From NCBI GenBank assembly GCA_963629425.1, contig CAVGIU010000010.1:1-29185 (forward strand): a DNA stretch of 29,185 nt, written 5' to 3'. This DNA comes from F23-B02 sp963629425. GTDB taxonomy: Bacteria; Bacillota; Clostridia; Oscillospirales; Oscillospiraceae. The translations under genes were made by a program, and so were the position numbers. How positions within the stretch are numbered: position 1 is the first letter of the stretch; each line of letters begins with the position of its first letter. Shown here in pieces: positions 1-7,065 of the stretch. The notes beneath the pieces were generated by a model, which searched no databases, was not told the DNA's origin, and saw only the letters and a list, made by a program, of their open reading frames with translations.

Positions 1-157
1 AAAATCTCCCTCTGACCAACTCCAATCCCGCACAGCCCCGCAGCTCCAGCATGGTCTCGTCAAAGATGCCGCCCACCACGTCAATGTTCTTGCCGAGGTT
101 TCCGAGAATTTCCCGTGCGTTTTCCGGCGTATTTTCAAAGGGAACGATCTGAAATTT
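1..157 (-). pseudogene. Fragment of a probable LysR-type transcriptional regulator (effector-binding domain)
   Basis: The minus strand is open from about 157 to the left edge. It reads a peptide containing VPFENTPENAREIL, then NIDVVGGIFDETML and RGCAGLEL. From memory this pattern matches the periplasmic-binding-protein-like effector domain of LysR-family regulators in Clostridia; no search was possible. No start or helix-turn-helix is present, because the preceding part of the gene would lie where the DnaC-like sequence begins (about 155-162). The gene may continue beyond position 1. It is either a rearranged remnant or one side of an assembly misjoin. The reading frame is solid, but the family call is moderate. 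Confidence 0.5.
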
Positions 158-160
158 AAT

Positions 161-577
161 GCTGCTGGCTGCATTGCCAACGCTCTGATTGACCGTCTGG
201 AGTCTGTCCTCTTTGTGGGAATGTCCGATGTGGTCAACCGTATGCAGGGTAACTTCGGCTCGGACCGCGACCAATATATGAAATCGCTTATGCGCCCCGA
301 CCTCCTCATTCTGGATGATTTGGGGGCAGAGCGTAACACCAGTTTCGGCAAGGAGCGTGTCTTTGATGTTGTCAATCATCGGCTGCTGACAGGCAAGCCC
401 ATGATTGTCACGACCAATATTCCGCTTTCCGTTATGAAGCAGGCTGCCGATCTGGATGACCGGCGTATCTTCGACCGTATCTTGGAGGTCTGCGTCCCGA
501 TCATGTTTGACGGAGACAGCTTTCGCAAAAGCACTGCTGCCGACAACCTGAAAAAGGCGGCTCGACTGCTCGGCTGA
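161..577 (+). pseudogene. 5'-truncated DnaC/IstB-like AAA+ ATPase of a mobile element
   Basis: The frame reads AGCIANALID, which in DnaC-like helicase loaders directly follows the Walker A loop. It continues with a Walker B segment LLILDDLGAER (codons around 302-334), a sensor-type TTNIP stretch and a normal C-terminus with a TGA stop at 575-577. The N-terminal domain and the Walker A GxxGxGKT motif are missing. Upstream of about 160 the same frame stays open but encodes nothing DnaC-like and has no ATG. The first possible start is GTG at 215, inside the ATPase core, so an active protein is unlikely. In Tn916/Tn1549-type elements a DnaC-like gene often lies before xis and int, which fits the 24-base gap to the next gene. 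Confidence 0.8.
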
Positions 578-601
578 TAAACCCTAGAAAGGAGCTTTTA
601 C

Positions 602-808
602 ATGGAAAATTGCATCGGCACCGTTCCGATTCATCTGAAAATGACGCTGACCACCAAAGAGGCGGCAGAATACAGCAATATCGGCATCAACAAAATTGAC
701 AGTATGCTGAGAACGCCTAACTGCCCGTTCGTGCTTTTCGTTGGCACAAAGAAACTGGTCAAGCGAAAGGAATTTGAACAATACATCAGCCAAAAGCTGG
801 TTATCTAA
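602..808 (+). CDS. xis: Excisionase (Xis), Tn916-family type
   Basis: This 68-residue protein has a winged-helix DNA-binding fold of the excisionase type. LTTKEAAEYSNIGINKI forms the helix-turn-helix, and the C-terminal half FVGTKKLVKRKEFEQYI is the wing region typical of Tn916/Tn1549 Xis proteins. It would bind and bend the element ends to direct the adjacent integrase toward excision. A strong AAGGAG lies about 8 bases before the ATG. The gene sits between the DnaC remnant and the integrase, the usual order at the integrase end of these elements. Length is normal for the family and the frame is intact. Family assignment is from recognised sequence pattern only. Confidence 0.88.
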   Translation: MENCIGTVPIHLKMTLTTKEAAEYSNIGINKIDSMLRTPNCPFVLFVGTKKLVKRKEFEQYISQKLVI

Positions 809-835
809 CGGCAAAAGATTATTTGCAAAAACAGC

Positions 836-864
836 TTGAGGGGAAAGAGCTTATCTGTTATAAT
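836..864 (+). promoter_or_regulatory. Sigma-A-type promoter for the integrase gene
   Basis: TTGAGG at 836-841 is followed by exactly 17 bases and a perfect TATAAT at 859-864. It lies between the xis stop and the integrase ATG at 913. This predicts a transcript start near 871 and a leader of about 40 bases carrying the GGAAAGGAG ribosome binding site. It also argues against a longer integrase starting at TTG 823, which lies upstream of the predicted transcript start. Confidence 0.7.
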
Positions 865-912
865 TATGTTGTTGCAGTAGGCTCTTTTCCCTCTGCGGGA
901 AAGGAGTACACA

Positions 913-2121
913 ATGGGCAAAAACCTGAAAGGCAAAGAATGTGGTAAGGGTATCTACCAAAGAAAGGACGGGTTATATCACGCACGCTTTGTAGACAAAG
1001 CAGGAAAGCGGCACGAAAAATATTTCCAGACGGTTCCCGAAGCGCGTAACTGGATTGAAGAAGCGAAGTATGCAGACAAGCACGAAGATGTGTTTGTTCC
1101 ATCGGACACGACCGTTGACGCATGGTTTTCATTTTGGATTGAGAACATTGTAGGCGATTTGGCTCCCAACACGCTGAGAAATTATCGGGAGCGATACAAG
1201 CAGAATATTCAGCCCATCATCGGCAAAATGCTCCTTTCCGATGTGAAGCCTATGCACTGTAAAAAGGTATTGCTGTCAATGGATGCAGATTATGCCGGGT
1301 CAACTATCCGTCAGACCTACATCACAATGGGAACCTTGTTTAAGGCGGCAAAAATGAACGACCTGATTTATAAGCACCCGATGGATGGCGTTCGATACAC
1401 AAAGCCTGTCCGCGCGGCAGATGACATTCACTTTCTCACCAGAGAGGAACAGCAGAAGTTCCTTGAAGCGGCGCGGCGTTCCCACAACTACAATCAATAC
1501 GTTTTGATTTTGGAAACAGGCTTGCGTACCGGCGAAATGATCGGTCTGACATGGGACGCGATTGACTTTGAAAACCGGACGCTGACGGTCAATAAGACCT
1601 TGGAGTTCCGGCACAAGCAGCACTTCTGGCGTGCAGGTCCTCCGAAAACGCAGCAGAGCTATCGCACCATCCCTTTGACGGATCGGGCTTTTGAAATCCT
1701 GAAAGGGATGAAAGCCGGGTGTTCCGAACGGAAGGAATCGCCGCTGCTCTCGCAGACACTGGAATATATGGACCGGAGAACGGGTGCAAGCTCCCGACTG
1801 GTCATGCGCGATCTTGTCTTTATCAACTGGCGTACCGGGGAACCGGCGAAAAACAGTTCCTATGATACCCACCTTTACAAGCTATGCGACGAAGCAGGAA
1901 TTGAACGATTCTGTATGCACGCTTTACGCCATACTTACGCCACGCGGGCGATTGAAAGCGGTATGCAGCCGAAAGTTCTTCAAAAGCTGCTGGGTCATGC
2001 AAGCATAAAAACAACGATGGACAGATATGTCCACGTCACATCTGAATCCTTGGATCAGGCTGTGCGGTTATTTGAATCAAACAGGGTTTCCGATATAAAA
2101 GTCCATGCGGAAATGGCGTAA
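913..2121 (+). CDS. int: Tyrosine-type site-specific integrase (Tn916/Tn1549 class)
   Basis: This 402-residue recombinase integrates and excises the element by cutting attachment sites through a phosphotyrosine intermediate. The N-terminus (about 1-60) is an arm-type DNA-binding domain, about 65-160 is the SAM-like core-binding domain, and the rest is catalytic. The full catalytic set is visible: R205 in GLRTGE, K245 in the beta-hairpin PPKTQQSYRTI, H336 and R339 in HALRH, H362 in GHAS, and nucleophile Y372 in RYVHV. The start at ATG 913 is chosen because GGAAAGGAG lies 7-8 bases upstream and a promoter sits at 836-864. The frame is open upstream to TTG 823 but that part lacks family similarity. 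The gene ends inside a tandem repeat that may be an integrase binding site. The protein looks intact although the rest of the element is damaged. Confidence 0.95.
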   Translation: MGKNLKGKECGKGIYQRKDGLYHARFVDKAGKRHEKYFQTVPEARNWIEEAKYADKHEDVFVPSDTTVDAWFSFWIENIVGDLAPNTLRNYRERYKQNIQPIIGKMLLSDVKPMHCKKVLLSMDADYAGSTIRQTYITMGTLFKAAKMNDLIYKHPMDGVRYTKPVRAADDIHFLTREEQQKFLEAARRSHNYNQYVLILETGLRTGEMIGLTWDAIDFENRTLTVNKTLEFRHKQHFWRAGPPKTQQSYRTIPLTDRAFEILKGMKAGCSERKESPLLSQTLEYMDRRTGASSRLVMRDLVFINWRTGEPAKNSSYDTHLYKLCDEAGIERFCMHALRHTYATRAIESGMQPKVLQKLLGHASIKTTMDRYVHVTSESLDQAVRLFESNRVSDIKVHAEMA

Positions 2122-2132
2122 AAATGGCGTAA
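2111..2132. repeat. Tandem 11-bp direct repeat at the integrase stop codon
   Basis: AAATGGCGTAA occurs twice head to tail, 2111-2121 and 2122-2132. The first copy contains the last codons and stop of int. In Tn916-type systems the N-terminal domain of integrase binds short direct repeats near the element ends, so this is a candidate arm-type binding site. The repeat is seen directly; the function is inferred from position and spacing. Confidence 0.6.
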
Positions 2133-2180
2133 ACCGAAAACGCCGGATCGCGAAAACCCTTGATAAATCAAGACTTTTTA
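2133..2180. other. Candidate attachment-site region (right end of the mobile element)
   Basis: The bases between int and the ychF ribosome binding site include a perfect inverted repeat CTTGAT-AA-ATCAAG at 2159-2172. Such a small dyad is what a core-type integrase site looks like. The chromosomal ychF leader begins at or just after this point. The exact crossover cannot be placed, because the other end of the element is not in the window and no empty site is available for comparison. Confidence 0.4.
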
Positions 2181-2197
2181 AGGAGATGTAGAGATAT

Positions 2198-3289
2198 ATG
2201 AAATTAGGTATCGTCGGACTGCCGAACGTCGGCAAGTCCACACTGTTCAATGCGATAACGAACGCGGGCGCAGAGAGCGCAAACTATCCGTTCTGCACGA
2301 TAGAGCCGAACGTCGGCATGGTCACCGTGCCGGACGAACGCCTTGACTTCCTCGCGTCGATATACGAGCCGAAGAAATACACACCCGCGGTTATCGAGTT
2401 TGTCGACATAGCAGGTCTTGTCAAGGGTGCATCCAAGGGCGAGGGATTGGGGAATAAGTTCCTTTCGAACATCCGCAACACCGACGCTATCGTCCACGTC
2501 GTCAGATGCTTTGACGATGAAAATGTCATCCATGTCGAGGGCGGCACAGATCCCGCGCGCGATGTCGATATTATCGATCTTGAGCTCATTATGGCCGATA
2601 TGGAGATGGTCGAGCGCAGGATCGAAAAAGCGAACAAAAATGCCAAGGGCGACAAGAAATATCTGCACGAGGCCGAGGTGCTCAAGGGTCTTCTCGAGCA
2701 CCTGAACGCGGGTAAAAGCGTCCGCAGCTACGAGTGCGAGCCGGACGATATGGAGCTTATAGCGACGAGCGATCTGCTGACGATTAAGCCCGTTATCTAT
2801 GCCGCGAACATGGATGAGGACGGCGTCGCCGACTATGAAAACAACACTTACTATAAGCAGCTTTGCGATATTGCAGCCAAGGAGGGGGCGGAGGTTCTGC
2901 CCATCTGCGCAAAACTCGAGGCCGAGATCGCTGCTCTCGAGCCGGACGAGCGCGAGATGTTCCTCGAGGAGCTCGGCATGAGCCAGTCGGGTCTTGACCG
3001 CATGATAAAGACCTCATATTCTCTGCTCGGCCTTATATCCTTCCTCACCTGCGGCAGCGACGAGTGCAGAGCGTGGACGATCCGCCGCGGAACAAAGGCT
3101 CCCCAGGCGGCCGGCAAGATACACACCGACTTTGAGCGCGGCTTTATTCGCGCCGAGATCGTCGCCTTTGACGATCTCAAGGCCTGCGGCAGCATGGCGG
3201 CGGCAAAAGAGAAGGGCCTTGTGCGCTCCGAGGGCAAGGACTACGTCATGCACGACGGCGATGTTACGCTGTTTCGGTTCAACGTCTGA
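2198..3289 (+). CDS. ychF: Ribosome-associated ATPase YchF (Obg family)
   Basis: The 363 residues equal the length of E. coli YchF. YchF is an Obg-family P-loop protein that binds ribosomes and hydrolyses ATP rather than GTP. It has been linked to translation fidelity and to the oxidative stress response. The P-loop GLPNVGKST is at residues 7-15 and the switch DIAG at 70-73. NMDE at 204-207 replaces the NKxD guanine-specificity motif, which marks ATP specificity. The C-terminal TGS domain ends in the usual DGDVTLFRFNV. AAGGAG lies 12 bases before the ATG, a somewhat long spacing. The stop overlaps the start of the next gene by one base (TGATG). The mobile-element end lies immediately upstream, so no native ychF promoter is visible. 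Confidence 0.97.
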   Translation: MKLGIVGLPNVGKSTLFNAITNAGAESANYPFCTIEPNVGMVTVPDERLDFLASIYEPKKYTPAVIEFVDIAGLVKGASKGEGLGNKFLSNIRNTDAIVHVVRCFDDENVIHVEGGTDPARDVDIIDLELIMADMEMVERRIEKANKNAKGDKKYLHEAEVLKGLLEHLNAGKSVRSYECEPDDMELIATSDLLTIKPVIYAANMDEDGVADYENNTYYKQLCDIAAKEGAEVLPICAKLEAEIAALEPDEREMFLEELGMSQSGLDRMIKTSYSLLGLISFLTCGSDECRAWTIRRGTKAPQAAGKIHTDFERGFIRAEIVAFDDLKACGSMAAAKEKGLVRSEGKDYVMHDGDVTLFRFNV

Positions 3290-3924
3290 TGGATGAGGTA
3301 ATGTTTGTTCTTGAGCTTATAGGCGCGGCGGCATTCGCCGTGTCGGGTGCGATGGTCGCCATAGAGAAGCGAGCCGATATCTTCGGAGTTCTGTTCCTCG
3401 CGGTGACTACGGCGCTCGGCGGCGGTGTTATCCGCGATGTGCTCATAGGCAGAATACCGCCGGTCATGTTCGTAAGCTACTGGTATCTGCTCATATCGGT
3501 CATTGCGGCGCTCACGGTGTTTATAGACGCGTATCTCAGAGGCGAAAAGTACAAGCTGCATTTGGACAGGCTCGATGCAGTCAACAACGTTTTTGACGCG
3601 ATTGGTCTTGCGGTGTTCACGGTTTCCGGCATGAATGCCGCCATGCCCGTGAGCGATAACGTCATCCTTGTTCTGTTTGTCGGCATGTGCACCGGTGTCG
3701 GCGGCGGCATGCTGCGCGATATTATGACAAACACCATGCCCAAGGTGCTCAGAAAGCGCGTATACGCGGTCGCATCGCTGCTCGGCGGCGGGCTGTATTA
3801 CGCGATGTATGCTCTCGGCGCAAATCAGCTGGTGTCGCTCGTCTGCGGGATGCTGCTTATTTTCGCACTGCGCCTGTTTGCTACGGCCTTCAAGTGGAAT
3901 CTCCCATCGGCAAAGCTGGATTAA
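3289..3924 (+). CDS. TRIC-type cation channel family membrane protein (UPF0126, YadS/YicG-like)
   Basis: This 211-residue, very hydrophobic protein is built from two homologous three-helix halves. Each half carries the family's glycine-rich signature: GGGVIRD at 44-50 and GGGMLRD at 138-144. Prokaryotic homologues of the eukaryotic TRIC channels form trimers that conduct monovalent cations. The physiological role in bacteria is not settled. The ATG overlaps the ychF stop by one base, so the gene is probably translationally coupled to ychF. A downstream gene for a metal pump is under its own promoter and riboswitch and does not belong to this transcript unit. The family call is firm; the substrate is not. 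Confidence 0.9.
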   Translation: MDEVMFVLELIGAAAFAVSGAMVAIEKRADIFGVLFLAVTTALGGGVIRDVLIGRIPPVMFVSYWYLLISVIAALTVFIDAYLRGEKYKLHLDRLDAVNNVFDAIGLAVFTVSGMNAAMPVSDNVILVLFVGMCTGVGGGMLRDIMTNTMPKVLRKRVYAVASLLGGGLYYAMYALGANQLVSLVCGMLLIFALRLFATAFKWNLPSAKLD

Positions 3925-3950
3925 CAAATTGTAAAATTTCTGTTCCGTTC

Positions 3951-3979
3951 TTGACGCGGCGGAGAATATATGGTATTTT
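3951..3979 (+). promoter_or_regulatory. Promoter upstream of the manganese riboswitch
   Basis: TTGACG at 3951-3956, a 17-base spacer and TATTTT at 3974-3979 make a good sigma-A-type promoter. Transcription would start near 3986, just before the conserved aptamer sequence. It lies 26 bases after the stop of the TRIC-family gene, so the ATPase is its own transcription unit. Confidence 0.65.
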
Positions 3980-3985
3980 GAATTT

Positions 3986-4077
3986 CAATAAAAGGGAGTA
4001 GCGTGCGCCATACGGCGTTCGGCATGTCGTCATCTCAACCGTCTGGTTCGGTGTGCCGAGTACAATGTTGTATTTGC
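3986..4077 (+). ncRNA. yybP-ykoY (manganese) riboswitch aptamer
   Basis: The leader carries the two hallmark conserved segments of this class: GGGAGTAGC at 3994-4002 and TGCCGAG at 4054-4060. Between them lies a GTCGTCATCTCA segment that resembles the internal loop of known members. yybP-ykoY RNAs sense Mn2+ and switch on metal exporters, including P-type ATPases. Here the aptamer is followed by an intrinsic terminator and then a P-type ATPase gene, which is exactly the expected context. Mn2+ binding would be expected to prevent terminator formation. Helix boundaries were not folded by computer. Confidence 0.85.
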
Positions 4078-4118
4078 AAGACTTTTACGGCAAGAATATT
4101 GCCGTAGAAGTCTTTTTG
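4078..4118 (+). terminator. Riboswitch expression-platform terminator
   Basis: A 16-bp stem pairs 4078-4093 (AAGACTTTTACGGCAA) with 4099-4114 around a GAATA loop, with one G-U pair, and runs into a T-rich tract. It stands between the aptamer and the ATPase ribosome binding site, so it is the regulated attenuator. Confidence 0.9.
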
Positions 4119-4138
4119 TTTGTTTAGGAGGAGCATAA

Positions 4139-6790
4139 GTGAAGTACTATTGCGAAGAAAAAGAACTTGTTATAGCAGAGCTCAAAAGCAGTGAAAACGG
4201 CCTGAGCGGAGCTGAGGCTGAGCGCCGCCTTGCAGAAAACGGGCCGAATAAGCTCGCCGCGGCAAAAAAGGACTCTATAATAAAGCAGTTTTTAAAGCAG
4301 CTTGCAGATCCCATGATAATCATCCTGCTCGTCGCGGCAGCGATAAGCGGAGTGCTTGCGATAACGCAGGGCGAGAGCTTCGCCGATGTTATCATCATCC
4401 TTTTTGTCGTCGTTGTGAACGCCGTTTTGGGCGTTTATCAGGAGAATAAGGCCGAGAAGGCGATAGAGGCTCTGCAGGAGATGTCGGCGGCGACGTCGAG
4501 AGTTCTGCGCGACGGAAAGATAGTCACCGTTCACAGCGAAGAGCTCGTCGTGGGCGACGTTGTACTGCTCGAGGCCGGTGACGCCGTTCCCGCCGACGGC
4601 AGAATAATAGATAATGCGAGTCTGAAGATCGAGGAGGCCGCACTTACGGGTGAGTCCGTCCCGGTCAGCAAGTTTATAGATATCATAAATCTCACAGACG
4701 GCGAGCGCGACGTCCCGCTCGGAGATCGCCGCAACATGGCCTACATGGGCTCAACGGTGGTTTATGGCCGCGGTGCTATGATCGTCTGCGCAACGGGCAT
4801 GGATACCGAGATGGGCAAGATCGCCGACGCGCTTTCGCAGGCATCCGACGGACAGACACCTTTGCAGATAAAGCTTACACAGCTGAGCAAGGTGCTGACT
4901 TGGCTCGTCCTCGGCATCTGCGTAGTTATCTTCGCAGTGCAGCTTCTGCGCGCCGGCGGACTTGATTTCGAGGTCATTCTGAACTCCTTCATGATAGCGG
5001 TATCCCTCGCAGTAGCAGCCATACCCGAGGGGCTTGCCGCCGTGGTCACAGTGGTTCTGTCCATCGGCGTTACCAACATGTCAAAGCGCAATGCCATCAT
5101 TCGACGTCTGACGGCAGTTGAGACCCTCGGCTGCGCGCAGGTCATATGCTCGGATAAGACCGGCACCCTTACGCAGAACAAAATGACTGTTGTTGACCGT
5201 TTCGGCGAAAACGAGCGCGAGCTTGCGCAGGCAATGGCGCTGTGCTGCGATGCGGAGATAGACGAGGACGGCACCGTCACCGGCGAGCCGACCGAGGCCG
5301 CTCTTGTTGCGTGGGCAAACACGCTGGGACTGAATAAAACCGAACTCAAGGCATCCTTCCCGCGCTGCGGTGAAGCGCCCTTCGACTCGGGCAGAAAGAT
5401 GATGAGTACCCTGCATCTTGCACCGAACGGAGTTATTCAGTACACAAAGGGCGCGCCCGACGTCATCATCGGCCGCTGCACGCACTATCTCAAAAACGGG
5501 CAGGCCGTTCCGATGACGGAGGCCTACCGTAATGAGATACTTGAAAACAATAAATCTATGGCCGATAAAGCTCTGCGAGTTTTGGCCTGCGCGATGCGCG
5601 TGTGGGAAAAAATGCCCGAGAGCACCGAGCCGGATGCGCTCGAGTGTGATCTCTGCTTTGTCGGCCTTACGGGCATGATAGACCCCGTGCGTCCCGAGGT
5701 GAAGGCGGCTATCGACGAGTGCCGCGAGGCAGGCATACGTGCCGTTATGATAACGGGTGACCATGTCGACACGGCGGTCGCCATAGCAAAGGAACTCGGC
5801 ATCCTGCGTGAGGGCGACAGAGCCGTCACCGGCGCTCAGCTGTCGGAAATGAGCGATGAGGAATTTGAACGCGAGTTTCAGCATATAAGCGTCTATGCAC
5901 GCGTTCAGCCCGAGCACAAAACGCGCATAGTTTCAGCCTGGCGCAAGGCCGGCTACGTCACGGCAATGACCGGCGACGGCGTAAATGACGCACCCAGCAT
6001 CAAAAGCGCCGATATAGGTGTCGGTATGGGCATAACGGGCACCGATGTTACCAAAAACGTTGCCGATATGGTGCTTGCAGACGATAACTTTGCCACCATC
6101 GTCGGAGCCGTCGAGGAGGGCCGCAGGATATACGACAATATCCGCAAGGCCATCCAGTTCCTGCTGGGCTCGAACATGAGCGAGGTCATAAGCATATTTG
6201 CAGCGACGCTCATGGGATTTACGATCCTTAAGCCCGTACACCTTCTGTGGATAAATCTTGTGACCGACTGCTTCCCGGCGCTGGCACTGGGTATGGAAAA
6301 GGCCGAGGGCGATATAATGCGCCGCAGACCGCGCCCGGCAAAGGACGGCATATTCGCCGGCGGTATGGGCTTTGATATCGCCTATCAGGGCGTGCTGATC
6401 TCAGCCCTCGTTTTGGCGGCATACTTCGTGGGTCACTTCATCGAAACAGGCGTTTGGACGATAACCGACTCTGCCGACGGAACTACCATGGCGTTCCTCA
6501 CGATGTCTATGGCGGAGATATGCCACAGCTTCAACATGAGATCACTGCGCGGCTGCATCTTCACCATGGGCACGAAGAATAAGGCACTGACCTGGGCGGC
6601 GATCGGCAGCATCGCAGCAACGACGCTCGTGTGCGAAGTGCCGCTTTTGGCAAACGCCTTCGGCTTCACGCCTGTATCGCTTGTAGAGTACGTCATTGCA
6701 ATGGGCATCGGTATGGTAGGCATGGTCATCGTAGAGCTCGTCAAGACCATCCAGCGCAGTGCGATGCGCAAGCGCGGTGAAATATTGTGA
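4139..6790 (+). CDS. P2-type cation-transporting ATPase, probable Mn2+ (or Ca2+) exporter
   Basis: This 883-residue ion pump uses ATP to move divalent cations across the membrane. The order is a cytoplasmic N-terminus, a TM1-2 pair (about 55-100), actuator loop TGES (170-173), TM3-4 with PEGL (296-299), phosphorylation site DKTGTLT with D339, nucleotide-binding KGAPD, hinge TGDGVNDAP, and C-terminal helices. This is the SERCA-like P2A layout, usually labelled calcium-transporting. The start is GTG 4139, seven bases after AGGAGG. Control by a yybP-ykoY riboswitch makes manganese the more likely physiological substrate, as for the riboswitch-controlled pumps of lactococci and streptococci. The ATPase class is certain; ion choice is inferred from the leader and cannot be read from motifs alone. 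Confidence 0.95.
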   Translation: MKYYCEEKELVIAELKSSENGLSGAEAERRLAENGPNKLAAAKKDSIIKQFLKQLADPMIIILLVAAAISGVLAITQGESFADVIIILFVVVVNAVLGVYQENKAEKAIEALQEMSAATSRVLRDGKIVTVHSEELVVGDVVLLEAGDAVPADGRIIDNASLKIEEAALTGESVPVSKFIDIINLTDGERDVPLGDRRNMAYMGSTVVYGRGAMIVCATGMDTEMGKIADALSQASDGQTPLQIKLTQLSKVLTWLVLGICVVIFAVQLLRAGGLDFEVILNSFMIAVSLAVAAIPEGLAAVVTVVLSIGVTNMSKRNAIIRRLTAVETLGCAQVICSDKTGTLTQNKMTVVDRFGENERELAQAMALCCDAEIDEDGTVTGEPTEAALVAWANTLGLNKTELKASFPRCGEAPFDSGRKMMSTLHLAPNGVIQYTKGAPDVIIGRCTHYLKNGQAVPMTEAYRNEILENNKSMADKALRVLACAMRVWEKMPESTEPDALECDLCFVGLTGMIDPVRPEVKAAIDECREAGIRAVMITGDHVDTAVAIAKELGILREGDRAVTGAQLSEMSDEEFEREFQHISVYARVQPEHKTRIVSAWRKAGYVTAMTGDGVNDAPSIKSADIGVGMGITGTDVTKNVADMVLADDNFATIVGAVEEGRRIYDNIRKAIQFLLGSNMSEVISIFAATLMGFTILKPVHLLWINLVTDCFPALALGMEKAEGDIMRRRPRPAKDGIFAGGMGFDIAYQGVLISALVLAAYFVGHFIETGVWTITDSADGTTMAFLTMSMAEICHSFNMRSLRGCIFTMGTKNKALTWAAIGSIAATTLVCEVPLLANAFGFTPVSLVEYVIAMGIGMVGMVIVELVKTIQRSAMRKRGEIL

Positions 6791-6797
6791 TTTTCGG

Positions 6798-6826
6798 TTG
6801 ACATGGGCGCATTTGGGTGATAATAT
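6798..6826 (+). promoter_or_regulatory. Promoter of the thrS T-box leader
   Basis: A perfect TTGACA at 6798-6803 is followed by 17 bases and TAATAT at 6821-6826. Transcription would begin near 6833, just before the T-box Stem I. It starts within ten bases of the ATPase stop. Confidence 0.7.
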
Positions 6827-6840
6827 TTAAAAATCAGCAA

Positions 6841-7010
6841 AGACGGAGAACAATGACGAAATATCCGCACAGAGAGAAAGGCCAACGGCTGCAAGCCTTT
6901 TCGGAGAAAACGTCGGAGACCGCTCCCGAGCCGAAGCAGGGAAATATGCTTCCGCACCGCGCCCGTTAAGCGCATGATGAGTCTTATCAAGGTGGGACCG
7001 CGTAAATATT
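6841..7010 (+). ncRNA. T-box leader, threonine-responsive (specifier ACC)
   Basis: The T-box sequence AAGGTGGGACCGCG at 6989-7002 matches the AAnnTGGnACCGCG consensus. A Stem I can be drawn by hand: CGGAG 6844-6848 with CTCCCG 6923-6928 at the base, GACG 6855-6858 with CGTC 6911-6914 above, and TCCG 6864-6867 with CGGA 6902-6905 higher. An AGAGAG bulge lies at 6871-6876. The loop between the two lower helices places ACC (6919-6921) in the specifier position. ACC is a threonine codon and matches the downstream thrS. Uncharged tRNA-Thr would pair with the specifier and the TGGG bulge and prevent termination. The helices were drawn by eye, so the specifier is a strong suggestion rather than proof. 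Confidence 0.9.
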
Positions 7011-7044
7011 ACGCCCTTGACGCATTGCGTCAGGGGCGTTTTTT
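7011..7044 (+). terminator. T-box attenuator terminator
   Basis: ACGCCCTTGACGC (7011-7023) pairs with GCGTCAGGGGCGT (7027-7039) across an ATT loop, with one G-U pair, followed by six T. This is the off-state hairpin competing with the T-box antiterminator upstream. Confidence 0.93.
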
Positions 7045-7065
7045 GATAATAAAGGAGTATATATT

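Noticed and set aside
823..912. Longer integrase start at TTG 823
   Set aside because: The predicted promoter (836-864) would place the transcript start downstream of it, and ATG 913 has a strong ribosome binding site.
1921..1945. Inverted match to the 11-bp attachment-type repeat (TTACGCCAT) inside int
   Set aside because: It falls on conserved integrase codons (HALRHTYA region) and is explained by the protein sequence.
5081..5917. A 278-codon minus-strand frame inside the P-type ATPase gene
   Set aside because: The plus strand encodes the phosphorylation and nucleotide-binding domains there. The antisense frame has no family resemblance.
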